From an uncultured Solirubrobacteraceae bacterium (GTDB lineage: Bacteria > Actinomycetota > Thermoleophilia > Solirubrobacterales > Solirubrobacteraceae): a stretch of DNA of 17,809 nt. A program made the translations under genes and the position numbers. Positions 6,157 to 12,436 of the stretch are shown here, one piece after another. The notes below the pieces were generated by a model. The model was not told where the DNA came from and did not search any database. It saw only the letters and a list, made by a program, of their open reading frames with translations. The stretch lies in the NCBI GenBank assembly GCA_902806215.1, contig CADCVT010000265.1, positions 1 to 17,809 of the forward strand, given 5' to 3'. Positions within the stretch are counted from its first letter, which is position 1. Each line of letters begins with the position of its first letter.

Positions 6157-7343
6157 GGGGTCGCTTTCGCGGTGGTGTCCTCGACGGGCGTGATCTCGAG
6201 GAGCGTGTCGATCTTGGCCTGGGTCGCGATCGGCATCGCGGCCTCGTCGCCGATGATCCAGCCGTGATTGTAGACCCCGCGGACGGGGTCCCGGCGGTAG
6301 CCCGGCTGGATGTCGAGCAGGTAGGACTCGAGCGGCCGGTCGAGCTTCGGCTCGCCCGTGTGCATGAGGATCGGGCCGTACGTGCCGCTCGACGACAGCG
6401 GCGCGGCGGCGGCCGCGTCGAGCGGGCGCTTGGCGTTGACGAACACGAGGCCGTGCCCGGGATCGCGCACGCCCCAGCCGTACGAGCCGTCGATGTAGCG
6501 CGCGAACGCGATCGAGTTGGCGACCGGCTCGGACGAGGCGCCGTCGATGCGCTTGACCGCGCCGAGGCGGCGCAGCTCGCGCTCGACCTTGTTCGACACC
6601 GTCTTCTCGTCGGCGAACAGGTAGATCTTCGGCTGCTGATGGCGCGCGATCGCCTCGCGGGTGATCGCCGGCAGCTTCGTGCGCTCGGTGAAGAGGACGG
6701 GCTCGCCCGACTTCGCCGCCCAGCCCGCGGCCGGCATGGCCAGCTCGGCGCTCTCGCTCGGGACGACGAGCACGCGGTCGCTCGTGCGGCCCTTGGCGGC
6801 GGCCAGCGTGCGGTCGACGGCGGCGGCAAGCGCGGCTGGGTCCTTGCCGGTGACGTCGGTGGTCTTCAGGCCCTGGGGCTCGGGCACGTCGCCGACGCGC
6901 ACGACCTGGGCGTCGCCGAGCTCGCGCGAGCCGGTGGGCGACAGCGCGTCGAGCGCGTCCTTCGTGGCGGCAGGCAGCTCGTCGTCCTCGGCGAGCAGGA
7001 TCGGGGCACCGACGGGGGGAGCGGCCAGCGCCGAGGCCACGAGGCCGGCGCGCCAGTCGCCGCGGTCGACGAGGGCGACGGCCTTCGGGCGCGTGCCGGG
7101 CTCGACGCCGGGATACACGGCGCGCGCGACCGCCGCCGCGTTGGCGACCGGGTCGGCGCCCCCGACGCGCGTCGTGTTCTTGGTCGCGAACGCCGGGAAG
7201 CCGAGGTCGCGCGCGGCTTCCTTCTCCTCGCCCTTGACGCCGACGAGCGGACCGGGCTTCGGATCGTCGGGGTTGTTCGTGCCGCCGCACGCGGCGAGCG
7301 TGCCGGCCGCGAGCAGCGCGAGGATCAGGCGGGGCGGAGCCAT
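6153..7343 (-). CDS. Cell-wall-binding-repeat lipoprotein (CW_binding_2-like)
   Basis: A 396-aa exported lipoprotein. Residues 1-18 form a signal peptide ending in the lipobox LAAC with Cys19 as the lipidation site. After a short linker comes RVGGADPVANAAAVARAVYPG (59-79), then KAVALVDRGDWRAGLVASALAAPPVGAPILLAEDDELPAAT (87-127). This matches the pattern of the cell-wall-binding repeat 2 family (R-x-G-G/A-x-D-R-x-x-T-A, D-F-x-D-A-L, A-P-I-L-L-T). Further weaker copies occur, for example DRVLVVPSESAELAMPAAGWAAKSGEPVLFTERTKLPAIT. In clostridial surface proteins these repeats bind anionic wall polymers. The C-terminal 110 residues (SYGWGVRDPGHGLVFVNAKRPLD onward) look distinct and I cannot name them. 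The ATG at 7343 is preceded by TACCCT at 8 nt, suggesting a leaderless start. Confidence 0.78.
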   Translation of the reverse strand: MAPPRLILALLAAGTLAACGGTNNPDDPKPGPLVGVKGEEKEAARDLGFPAFATKNTTRVGGADPVANAAAVARAVYPGVEPGTRPKAVALVDRGDWRAGLVASALAAPPVGAPILLAEDDELPAATKDALDALSPTGSRELGDAQVVRVGDVPEPQGLKTTDVTGKDPAALAAAVDRTLAAAKGRTSDRVLVVPSESAELAMPAAGWAAKSGEPVLFTERTKLPAITREAIARHQQPKIYLFADEKTVSNKVERELRRLGAVKRIDGASSEPVANSIAFARYIDGSYGWGVRDPGHGLVFVNAKRPLDAAAAAPLSSSGTYGPILMHTGEPKLDRPLESYLLDIQPGYRRDPVRGVYNHGWIIGDEAAMPIATQAKIDTLLEITPVEDTTAKATP

Positions 7344-7351
7344 GCGGCGGC

Positions 7352-7396
7352 AGGGTAACCGCACGTCCGTAGATGAACGGCAGCGTCCACTACATT
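7352..7396. promoter_or_regulatory. Divergent leaderless promoters, wall-binding lipoprotein and acyl-CoA dehydrogenase
   Basis: The 61-bp gap between the divergent genes holds two TANNNT boxes. TACCCT on the minus strand (7357-7352) lies 8 nt before the ATG at 7343. TACATT on the plus strand (7391-7396) lies 8 nt before the ATG at 7405. Neither has an obvious -35 partner or a Shine-Dalgarno site between it and the start codon. Confidence 0.45.
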
Positions 7397-7404
7397 GCGC
7401 CGCA

Positions 7405-8688
7405 ATGGACTTCCGTCTCAACGAGGAACAGCTCGCGTTCCAGAAGCACTGTCGCGCCTTCGCCGTCGAGGTCATGCGCCCGGCCGCCGCCGAGTACGAC
7501 CGCACCCAGGCGGTCCCCTACGACATCGTCAAGAAAGCCCGCGAATGGGGTCTCCAGGGCCTGGAGACGATCCAGAAGATGGGCTCGGATCCCGACGGCC
7601 TCTACAGCGTCATCTACTCCGAGGAGCTCCACTACGGCTGCGCCGGGCTCGCCCTGGCGATCTCGGGCTCGTCGCTGGCGGCCGCCGGCATCGCGTCGTC
7701 GGGCACGCCCGAGCAGATCGCCCGCTGGGTGCCCGAGTGCTTCGGCCTCGGCGACGAGATCAAGTTCGGCGCGTACGCCGTCACCGAGCCGAGCGCCCGC
7801 TCCGACGTGCGCTCGCTGCGCACCACGGCCAAGCGCGACGGCGACGAGTGGGTCCTCAACGGGACCAAGGTCTTCATCTCCAACGGCGGCATCGCCGACG
7901 TGCACGTCGTGGTCGCGACGGTCGACCCGGAGCTCGGCCACCGCGGCCACGCCTCGTTCATCGTCACGAAGGACACGCCGGGCTTCCGCCAGGGCAAGAA
8001 GGAGGACAAGCTCGGCATCCGCGCGTCGCAGACGACCGAGCTGATCCTCGAGGACTGCCGGATCCCGCTCGACCAGCTGCTCGGCGGCGTCGAGAAGCTC
8101 GACAAGAAGCTCGAGCGCGCACGGTCGGGCCAGAGGTCGGGCGCCTCGGGCGCGCTGGCGACGTTCGAGATCACCCGTCCGTTCGTCGGCGCGAGCGCGC
8201 TCGGCATCGCGCAGGCCGCGTTCGACTGGACGCTCGACTTCCTCGAGGGCGTCGAGGACGAGGCCGGGCCGGTGCTCGACCAGCAGCGAGTGCAGCAGGT
8301 CATCGCCGACGTGGCGACAGAGATCGAGGCGGCCCGCCTGCTCGTGTGGCGCGCCGCCTGGATGGGCCGCAACGGCGTCCCCATGACCGGGGGACAGGGC
8401 TCGATGTCCAAGCTCAAGGCGGGCGACGTCGCGATGTGGGCGACGACCACGCTGATGGACCTCGTCGGGCCGGAGGCCTCGCTCGCCGACCACCCGCTCG
8501 AGAAGTTCTTCCGCGACGCGAAGATCTACCAGATCTTCGAGGGCACGGCCCAGGTCCAGCGGCTCGTCGTCAGCCGCATGCAGGTGGCCGAGCATCGCGG
8601 CCGTAAGACGGTGGACGATGAGACCGCGGCGGCAGCGCAGGAGGGCGTCGGGTCGATCGTCGGCGACGCCGCCCAGGCCGTCGCTTAG
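7405..8688 (+). CDS. Acyl-CoA dehydrogenase
   Basis: A 427-aa flavoprotein of the acyl-CoA dehydrogenase family, which introduces a 2,3-trans double bond into acyl-CoA with FAD and passes electrons to electron-transfer flavoprotein. The N-terminal helical domain spans 1-120. The first signature region is FGAYAVTEPSARSD (121-134), where the usual G-S-D reads R-S-D. The middle beta domain contains WVLNGTKVFISNGGIADVHVVVA (149-171), the typical flavin-contact segment. The C-terminal helical domain ends in HPLEKFFRDAKIYQIFEGTAQVQRLVVSR (363-391), with E379 at the position of the catalytic base of medium- and short-chain enzymes. Length is slightly above the usual 380-400. The frame stays open upstream, but homology and the TACATT box fix the start at 7405. 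The substrate chain is not deducible. Confidence 0.93.
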   Translation: MDFRLNEEQLAFQKHCRAFAVEVMRPAAAEYDRTQAVPYDIVKKAREWGLQGLETIQKMGSDPDGLYSVIYSEELHYGCAGLALAISGSSLAAAGIASSGTPEQIARWVPECFGLGDEIKFGAYAVTEPSARSDVRSLRTTAKRDGDEWVLNGTKVFISNGGIADVHVVVATVDPELGHRGHASFIVTKDTPGFRQGKKEDKLGIRASQTTELILEDCRIPLDQLLGGVEKLDKKLERARSGQRSGASGALATFEITRPFVGASALGIAQAAFDWTLDFLEGVEDEAGPVLDQQRVQQVIADVATEIEAARLLVWRAAWMGRNGVPMTGGQGSMSKLKAGDVAMWATTTLMDLVGPEASLADHPLEKFFRDAKIYQIFEGTAQVQRLVVSRMQVAEHRGRKTVDDETAAAAQEGVGSIVGDAAQAVA

Positions 8689-9508
8689 GAGCCTCGCGGG
8701 GGCGGTGGCCGCGCTCGCGGCCGCCGCGCCGTGCGCCGCGGCGCACGACGACCTCGACCTGCTGCGCCGGCACGCGCCGGTGCTCAACCTCGACGCGCGC
8801 GACCGCGACGTGCCGACCGCGGTCGAGGCGCTCGTCGACCTCCCGCTTGCGCGCGGCGCGGACGCCGTGTCGCTGCGGGCGACGCCTCGCGATGCTCCCG
8901 CCGTCGCGTACGGGCGCACGGTCGCCGACCGCCGGGGCCGGACGTGGATCCAGTACTGGTTCCTCTACGCGGACAACCCGCAGGACCGCGGCGTCGCGCG
9001 CACCGGCCGCCACGAGGGTGACTGGGAGATGGTCCAGCTGCGGCTGTCCGGCGACGGCCGGCCCGAGACCGCGACGTACGCGCAGCACAGCTGGGCGGCG
9101 CGCTGCGGGTGGACCGGACGCGTCCACGTGGCCAACGGCTCGCACGCGTCGTACCCCGACCGCGGCGAGCACGGGCGGCCGTGGCCCGACCCCGACGACG
9201 AGGCGCGCGGCGACGGGCGCGTCGTGCGCCCGCAGGTCCGGCGCTTCGGCGACTGGGTGCGCTGGCCCGGGCGATGGGGCCGCGCCGACCCCGCGTGGTG
9301 GAACCCGGCCGAGTCCCCGAGCCCGCAGGGGCCGGCGTTCCAGGAGGAGGGCGGGTGGGACGACCCGGCGGCGTGGCACGCCTCTGCACGCGACTGCGCC
9401 GACAGCGCGCCACCGCACCCCTGGTTCGTGTACGCCGGCGCCGGGCTCGCGCTCGTCCTGGCAGCCGCAGCGGTGTTTCGGGTGCTGTCCCGCAAACTGG
9501 CGCCATAA
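8618..9508 (+). CDS. Vps62-like secreted protein with C-terminal membrane anchor
   Basis: A 296-aa protein. An Arg-rich start (1-24) is followed by a hydrophobic signal segment (about 25-42, ending CAAAHDD). The core resembles the Vps62-related family: WIQYWFLYADN (110-120), RHEGDWEMVQLRL (131-143), AQHSW (155-159) and VHVANGSHASYP (169-180). The HEGDWE and ANGSHASYP motifs are the strongest. A second hydrophobic segment (about 269-289) followed by RKLAP would anchor the C-terminus in the membrane, with the core outside. The biochemical role of bacterial Vps62-like proteins is not established. The ATG at 8618, with GGTGGA just upstream, overlaps the acyl-CoA dehydrogenase end by 71 bp. The in-frame GTG at 8705 would avoid the overlap but leave the signal peptide almost without its basic region. 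Confidence 0.78.
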   Translation: MRPRRQRRRASGRSSATPPRPSLRSLAGAVAALAAAAPCAAAHDDLDLLRRHAPVLNLDARDRDVPTAVEALVDLPLARGADAVSLRATPRDAPAVAYGRTVADRRGRTWIQYWFLYADNPQDRGVARTGRHEGDWEMVQLRLSGDGRPETATYAQHSWAARCGWTGRVHVANGSHASYPDRGEHGRPWPDPDDEARGDGRVVRPQVRRFGDWVRWPGRWGRADPAWWNPAESPSPQGPAFQEEGGWDDPAAWHASARDCADSAPPHPWFVYAGAGLALVLAAAAVFRVLSRKLAP

Positions 9509-9516
9509 CGCTTATC

Positions 9517-9536
9517 CCCTGGAAACGCCAGGGTTT
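9517..9536 (+). terminator. Weak hairpin terminator after the Vps62-like gene
   Basis: CCCTGG (9517-9522) and CCAGGG (9528-9533) pair perfectly around AAACG and are followed by TTT. It lies 8 nt after the Vps62-like stop. The stem is short and the T-run minimal, so it may be a weak or Rho-assisted terminator. Confidence 0.45.
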
Positions 9537-9639
9537 CGTGCAGGTTTCGGCGGCGAAGGTGTGCGGGCGATCCATCAAGCCGCGGTTATGGCGACCGAAT
9601 GACCGCAAGAGCGGCACGCATGATCCGTTGCAGTTGGGG

Positions 9640-9645
9640 TAGTGT
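9640..9645 (+). promoter_or_regulatory. Candidate -10 box for the riboswitch transcript
   Basis: TAGTGT ends 7 nt before the first base of the aptamer's closing stem (9653), so transcription from it would begin right at the riboswitch. No good -35 match is seen 17 bp upstream. Confidence 0.4.
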
Positions 9646-9652
9646 GCCGGAC

Positions 9653-9780
9653 CGTTGCCGAATCGTTGGCCTAGGCCAGCGAGCGGGGGACCCAAGGTTG
9701 TTTGGGGCTAATCGCACGCTTTGTCGTGTGAGGCGCAGCTCTTTCAGCGCCAGCCCGTCAGCTAACCCCGCAGGCCCACG
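9653..9780 (+). promoter_or_regulatory. c-di-AMP riboswitch (ydaO/yuaA type)
   Basis: The leader of the NlpC/P60 gene carries the conserved elements of this class in the right order: TTGCCGAATC (9655-9664), a GGCCTAGGCC hairpin (9668-9677), GCGGGGGACCC (9683-9693), TTGGGGCTAATC (9702-9713), and CCGTCAGCTAACC (9755-9767) running into GCAGGC (9770-9775). The outer stem can form from CGT (9653-9655) with ACG (9778-9780) and GCC (9657-9659) with GGC (9773-9775). Variable hairpins CACGC/GTGTG (9715-9719, 9726-9730) and GGCGC/GCGCC (9732-9736, 9747-9751) fit the model. Such riboswitches bind cyclic di-AMP, usually turn expression off, and in actinobacteria sit before wall hydrolase genes. No terminator lies between aptamer and gene, while the Shine-Dalgarno site begins a few nt downstream, so the mode of control is open. 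Confidence 0.93.
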
Positions 9781-9794
9781 AAAGAGGAGTCTGT

Positions 9795-10400
9795 GTGTTG
9801 CGGGTTTTCCGCGTTGTCGCGTTCATCGTGAATGTCGTTGTGCTGTCGTTCGTCATCGTCCCGTCCGCCTCCGCGCAGACGACAGGCGGCGAGAGCTACG
9901 AGAGCCCCGAGACGAAGAAGGCCAAGAAGGCCGAGCAGTACAAGGCCGCGCAGCGGTCCATCGTCGGCCCCGTCGGCACGATCCTTCCCGACGGCACCGC
10001 CGTCGCCCCGCCCGAGGCACCGCCGCAGGTGCACGCCGCCGTCCAGGCCGCGAACAAGATCGTCGGCAAGCCGTACCGCTACGGGGGCGGCCACGCCAAG
10101 GTCGAGGACTCCGGCTACGACTGCTCGGGCACCGTCTCCTACGCCCTCGGCGAGCCCGGCGCGGACGTCCTCGAGGACGGCGTCCCGCTCGACTCCTCGA
10201 GCTTCATGCGCTGGGGCGAGGCCGGCCCGGGCGAGTGGATCACCGTCTACACGAACCCCGGCCACGCCTTCGTCGTGATCGCTGGCATGCGCCTCGACAC
10301 GAGCGCCGCGGGCGACCGCGGCGGCCGAAAGGGCCCGCGCTGGCGCCCGGCGCTGCGCAGCACGCGCGGCTTCAAGGCCCGCCACCCCGAAGGGCTCTGA
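9795..10400 (+). CDS. NlpC/P60-type secreted peptidoglycan hydrolase
   Basis: A 201-aa exported protein. Residues 1-27 are a signal peptide (LRVFRVVAFIVNVVVLSF, then cleavage near SASA-Q28). A Lys/Glu/Ala-rich linker (about 33-55) leads to the NlpC/P60-like domain (80-200): GKPYRYGGGHAKVEDSGYDCSG, with Cys110 the nucleophile, and NPGHAFVVIAGMRLDTS, with His157 the general base. NlpC/P60 enzymes cut peptide bonds in the peptidoglycan stem. The region between Cys and His is short for the family, and the third catalytic residue is not certain. The GTG at 9795 is chosen because GAGGAG ends 5 nt before it. The gene is controlled by the c-di-AMP riboswitch just upstream, linking wall cleavage to turgor and envelope signalling. 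Its stop is 4 bp from that of the convergent thioesterase. Confidence 0.88.
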   Translation: MLRVFRVVAFIVNVVVLSFVIVPSASAQTTGGESYESPETKKAKKAEQYKAAQRSIVGPVGTILPDGTAVAPPEAPPQVHAAVQAANKIVGKPYRYGGGHAKVEDSGYDCSGTVSYALGEPGADVLEDGVPLDSSSFMRWGEAGPGEWITVYTNPGHAFVVIAGMRLDTSAAGDRGGRKGPRWRPALRSTRGFKARHPEGL

Positions 10401-10404
10401 TCGC

Positions 10405-10893
10405 TCAGACCTGTCTGGACTGAAGGATCTGGTCACGCTCGGCGAGCCGGTTGGCTCGCCGGAGCTGCGCCTCGTTCTCGCGGCGGTGCTCGGTCTCGGA
10501 CTCGCACCGCAGCTGCGCGACCTGCGTCGGCTTGCCGTCCTCGCCGAGAGCGACCATCGTCAGGTAGGCCGTGCTCGTGTGGCGGACCTCGCCGGTCCGC
10601 GGGTTCTCGGCCTCCACGCGCACGCCGACCTCCATCGACGTGCGCCACGCGGCGTTGACCGTCGCGCGGAACGTCAGCACCTCCCCGATGTGCACGGGGG
10701 AGAGGAACGTCATCCGGTCAAGGCCCGCGGTGACGACGCGCCCGCGCGAGTGGCGCACCGCGGCGAGCCCGGCGGCCTCGTCGCAGAAGCGCAGCACGGT
10801 CCCGCCGTGCACGAACCCGGCGTTGTTGGCGTCCTCGATGCCCATCCAGCGGACGAGCGTCGAGGTCGACTCCGACGGGGTGCGAATCGGCAC
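10405..10893 (-). CDS. Acyl-CoA thioesterase, hotdog fold (YciA/BACH-like)
   Basis: A 162-aa cytoplasmic hotdog-fold protein that would hydrolyse acyl-CoA to free acid and CoA. The family signature is clear: MGIEDANNAGFVHGGTVLRFCDEAAGLAA (17-45), with Asn24 and the HGG turn (29-31) preceding the central helix that carries Asp38. It continues with VVTAGLDRMTFLSPVHIGEVLTF and ends the fold with HTSTAYLTMVALGEDGKP. Residues after 130 form a highly charged Arg/Glu helix not needed for the fold. It starts with GTG at 10893, with TACCCT 7 nt upstream and no Shine-Dalgarno site, so it is probably leaderless. It is divergent from pspA across only 24 bp. The acyl chain preference cannot be read from sequence. 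Confidence 0.9.
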   Translation of the reverse strand: MPIRTPSESTSTLVRWMGIEDANNAGFVHGGTVLRFCDEAAGLAAVRHSRGRVVTAGLDRMTFLSPVHIGEVLTFRATVNAAWRTSMEVGVRVEAENPRTGEVRHTSTAYLTMVALGEDGKPTQVAQLRCESETEHRRENEAQLRRANRLAERDQILQSRQV

Positions 10894-10900
10894 GACGAAC

Positions 10901-10910
10901 AGGGTACGGT
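10901..10910. promoter_or_regulatory. Mirror-image overlapping -10 boxes, thioesterase and pspA
   Basis: Within AGGGTACGGT the plus strand reads TACGGT (10905-10910), 7 nt before the pspA ATG (10918). The minus strand reads TACCCT (10906-10901), 7 nt before the thioesterase GTG (10893). The two boxes share the TA at 10905-10906. The whole gap between start codons is 24 bp and neither gene has a Shine-Dalgarno site, so both transcripts look leaderless. Confidence 0.6.
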
Positions 10911-10917
10911 GAGACCC

Positions 10918-11676
10918 ATGCCAGGACAGAGCGGACGATTCAGCACGATCGTCAAGTCGAAGATCTCCAAGATGCTCGATCGAGCCGAGGATCCGCAGGA
11001 GACCCTCGACTACTCGTACGAGAAGCAGCTCGAGCTGCTGCAGAACGTCAAGAAGGGCATCGCCGACGTGGTGACGTCCAAGAAGCGGCTGCAGCTCCAG
11101 TCGGGCAAGCTCGAGCAGCAGGTCGTCAAGCTCGACACCCAGGCGCGGCAGGCGCTCGGTGCCGGCAAGGAGGACCTCGCCCGGATGGCGCTCGAGCGCA
11201 AGCAGCTCGCGCAGACCGAGCTCCAGTCGCTCGACTCCCAGGTCGCCGAGCTCGAGAACCAGCAGCAGCGCCTGATCGAGAACGAGCAGAAGCTGCGCTC
11301 GAAGATCGAGGCCTTCCGCACCAAGAAGGAGGTCATCAAGGCGCAGTACTCCGCCGCCGAGGCCCAGGTGCAGATCTCCGAGGCCGCGACCGGCGTGGGC
11401 GAGCAGATGGCCGACGTCGGCCTGGCGATGCAGCGCGCCGTCGACAAGACCGAGCAGATGCGCGCCCGCGCGGACGCCGTCCAGGAGCTCGAGGACGCCG
11501 GCACCTTCGAAGATCTGACACAGCTCGGCGAGGGCGGCGACGACATCGACCGCCAGCTCAAGGAGCTCACCTCGTCCTCGCAGGTCGACGACGATCTCGC
11601 CAAGCTCAAGGCCGAGCTCGGCACCGGCGACGCACCCGCGCCCGCCGCCCAGCTCGAAGAAGGGAAAGGCGCGTGA
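10918..11676 (+). CDS. pspA: PspA/IM30 family phage-shock protein
   Basis: A 252-aa protein of the PspA/IM30 (ESCRT-III-like) family, which assembles on stressed inner membranes and preserves their integrity. The N-terminus FSTIVKSKISKMLDRAEDPQETLDYSYEKQ is the typical amphipathic helix plus the conserved D-P turn. Residues about 30-200 are almost entirely coiled coil with regular Leu/Glu/Gln/Lys heptads (LQLQSGKLEQQVVKLDTQARQAL, ENQQQRLIENEQKLRSKIEAFRTKKEVIKAQYSAAEAQVQI). The tail (about 205-252) is acidic and includes VDDDLAKLKAELG, seen in actinobacterial members. The frame is open upstream, but homology and the TACGGT box place the start at 10918. The stop overlaps the PspAA gene as GTGA, so the two are coupled. 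Confidence 0.95.
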   Translation: MPGQSGRFSTIVKSKISKMLDRAEDPQETLDYSYEKQLELLQNVKKGIADVVTSKKRLQLQSGKLEQQVVKLDTQARQALGAGKEDLARMALERKQLAQTELQSLDSQVAELENQQQRLIENEQKLRSKIEAFRTKKEVIKAQYSAAEAQVQISEAATGVGEQMADVGLAMQRAVDKTEQMRARADAVQELEDAGTFEDLTQLGEGGDDIDRQLKELTSSSQVDDDLAKLKAELGTGDAPAPAAQLEEGKGA

Positions 11677-11966
11677 TCGTCCGCATCGCCACCGAGGGCC
11701 AGTTCGAGGTCTCGGAGTCCGACTACGAGACCATCAACGACCTCGACAACGCGGTCGTCGCCGCGGTCGACGCCGACGACGAGGAGCGCTACGCCAAGGC
11801 GTTCGCCGAGCTCATCGACTTCATCCGCAACCACGGGACGGAGCTGGGCGACGACGCGCTGGCCGAGTCCGACGTGATCGTCCCCCCGTCGGACACGACG
11901 CTCGGCGAGGCCGGCGACCACTTCACGGGCGAGGGGATCATCCCCGAGTCCGTCTCAGGCGGCTGA
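11673..11966 (+). CDS. PspA-associated protein (PspAA domain)
   Basis: A 97-aa protein that matches the small PspA-associated PspAA domain found next to pspA in actinobacteria. Diagnostic features are the opening MIVRIATEGQFEV, the segment INDLDNAVVAAVDADDEERYAKAFAELIDFIRNHG, and ESDVIVPPSDTTLGEAGDHF followed by EGIIPE. It is acidic, soluble and has no signal. It starts at GTG 11673 inside the last codons of pspA (GTGA overlap), so it is certainly co-translated with it. It is thought to act with PspA in envelope stress; its molecular activity is not known to me. Its 3' end overlaps the convergent cupin gene by 12 bp. Confidence 0.92.
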   Translation: MIVRIATEGQFEVSESDYETINDLDNAVVAAVDADDEERYAKAFAELIDFIRNHGTELGDDALAESDVIVPPSDTTLGEAGDHFTGEGIIPESVSGG

Positions 11967-12350
11967 GCCGCCCAGGTAGCGGGTCTCCCACTCGCTGACC
12001 TCGAAGGCCTTCCCGGGCACGGCGCCGATGACGAGGATCGCCGTGTCCGGAGCGGTCGCGTGCGCGACCCGCCGCGACGGCGGCGTCACGAGCACGAACG
12101 TGCCCGCCGGCGCCTCGATCGTCTCGTCGTCGACGAGGAACCGCGCCGCGCCGCGCAGCACGACGTAGAGCTCCTCGAACTCGTCCTCGTCGTGGTCCTC
12201 GATGACGAGGTCGCCCGGCTGCCCGGCGACGTACGCGTTCGTGCCGAACCCGGCGATGCCGAGGTGCTCGCGGACCGGCCGCCAATCCAGGCCGTCGTCG
12301 GGAGTCGGCACCCCGGGGATGTCGTCGATCGTCGTCGTCTTCACGCTCAT
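11955..12350 (-). CDS. Single-domain cupin protein
   Basis: A 131-aa small beta-barrel protein. Cupin motif 1 is seen as GDLVIEDHDEDEFEELYVVLRG (46-67): the first metal histidine (H53) and the glutamate (E60) remain, but the second histidine is Asp55. Motif 2 is IEAPAGTFVLVTPPSRRVAH (78-97), with the P-A-G turn but no clear H/N at the usual places, so the metal site is degenerate or altered. Ligand and reaction are unknown; such proteins may be enzymes, sugar binders or sensors. The ATG at 12350 is well supported by GGAGGAG 6 nt upstream, which contrasts with the leaderless neighbours. It is transcribed from a promoter between the CGTAACCGG repeats, divergent from the CGNR regulator, which is the obvious candidate controller. 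Confidence 0.83.
   Translation of the reverse strand: MSVKTTTIDDIPGVPTPDDGLDWRPVREHLGIAGFGTNAYVAGQPGDLVIEDHDEDEFEELYVVLRGAARFLVDDETIEAPAGTFVLVTPPSRRVAHATAPDTAILVIGAVPGKAFEVSEWETRYLGGSAA
11958..11972. terminator. Palindrome around the PspAA stop, possible bidirectional terminator
   Basis: GGCGGC (11958-11963) and GCCGCC (11967-11972) pair perfectly, and the loop is the TGA stop of the PspAA gene. It lies inside the 12-bp overlap with the convergent cupin gene and just beyond. There is no T-run on either strand, so termination is only a possibility. Confidence 0.3.
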
Positions 12351-12371
12351 GTCGTGCTCCTCCGCCGTGGC

Positions 12372-12413
12372 CGTAACCGGCAACACGCTATAGACAGTGA
12401 CGTAACCGGTCAA
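12372..12413 (-). promoter_or_regulatory. Cupin promoter flanked by two CGTAACCGG repeats
   Basis: On the minus strand, TTGACC (12413-12408) and TAGCGT (12390-12385) are separated by exactly 17 bp, the best -35/-10 pair in the window. The predicted start near 12378 gives a leader of about 28 nt containing the GGAGGAG site. Two identical 9-mers CGTAACCGG occur on the plus strand at 12372-12380 (at the transcription start) and 12401-12409 (overlapping the -35 box), 29 bp apart. That is a typical repressor placement; the binding protein is inferred to be the divergent CGNR regulator. Confidence 0.6.
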
Positions 12414-12423
12414 CCGCGATCGG

Positions 12424-12429
12424 TAGTCT
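12424..12429 (+). promoter_or_regulatory. -10 box of the CGNR gene (leaderless start)
   Basis: TAGTCT lies 7 nt before the ATG at 12437, with no Shine-Dalgarno site between. The upstream CGTAACCGG copy (12401-12409) would occupy the -35 position of this promoter as well. Confidence 0.45.
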
Positions 12430-12436
12430 TCAGCGC

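Noticed and set aside
7390..8919. Minus-strand open frame of about 509 codons opposite the acyl-CoA dehydrogenase
   Set aside because: Antisense shadow with no recognisable fold or start signal.
9603..9614. CCGC-AAGA-GCGG hairpin upstream of the riboswitch
   Set aside because: A four-base stem is expected by chance at this GC content and it precedes the likely transcription start.
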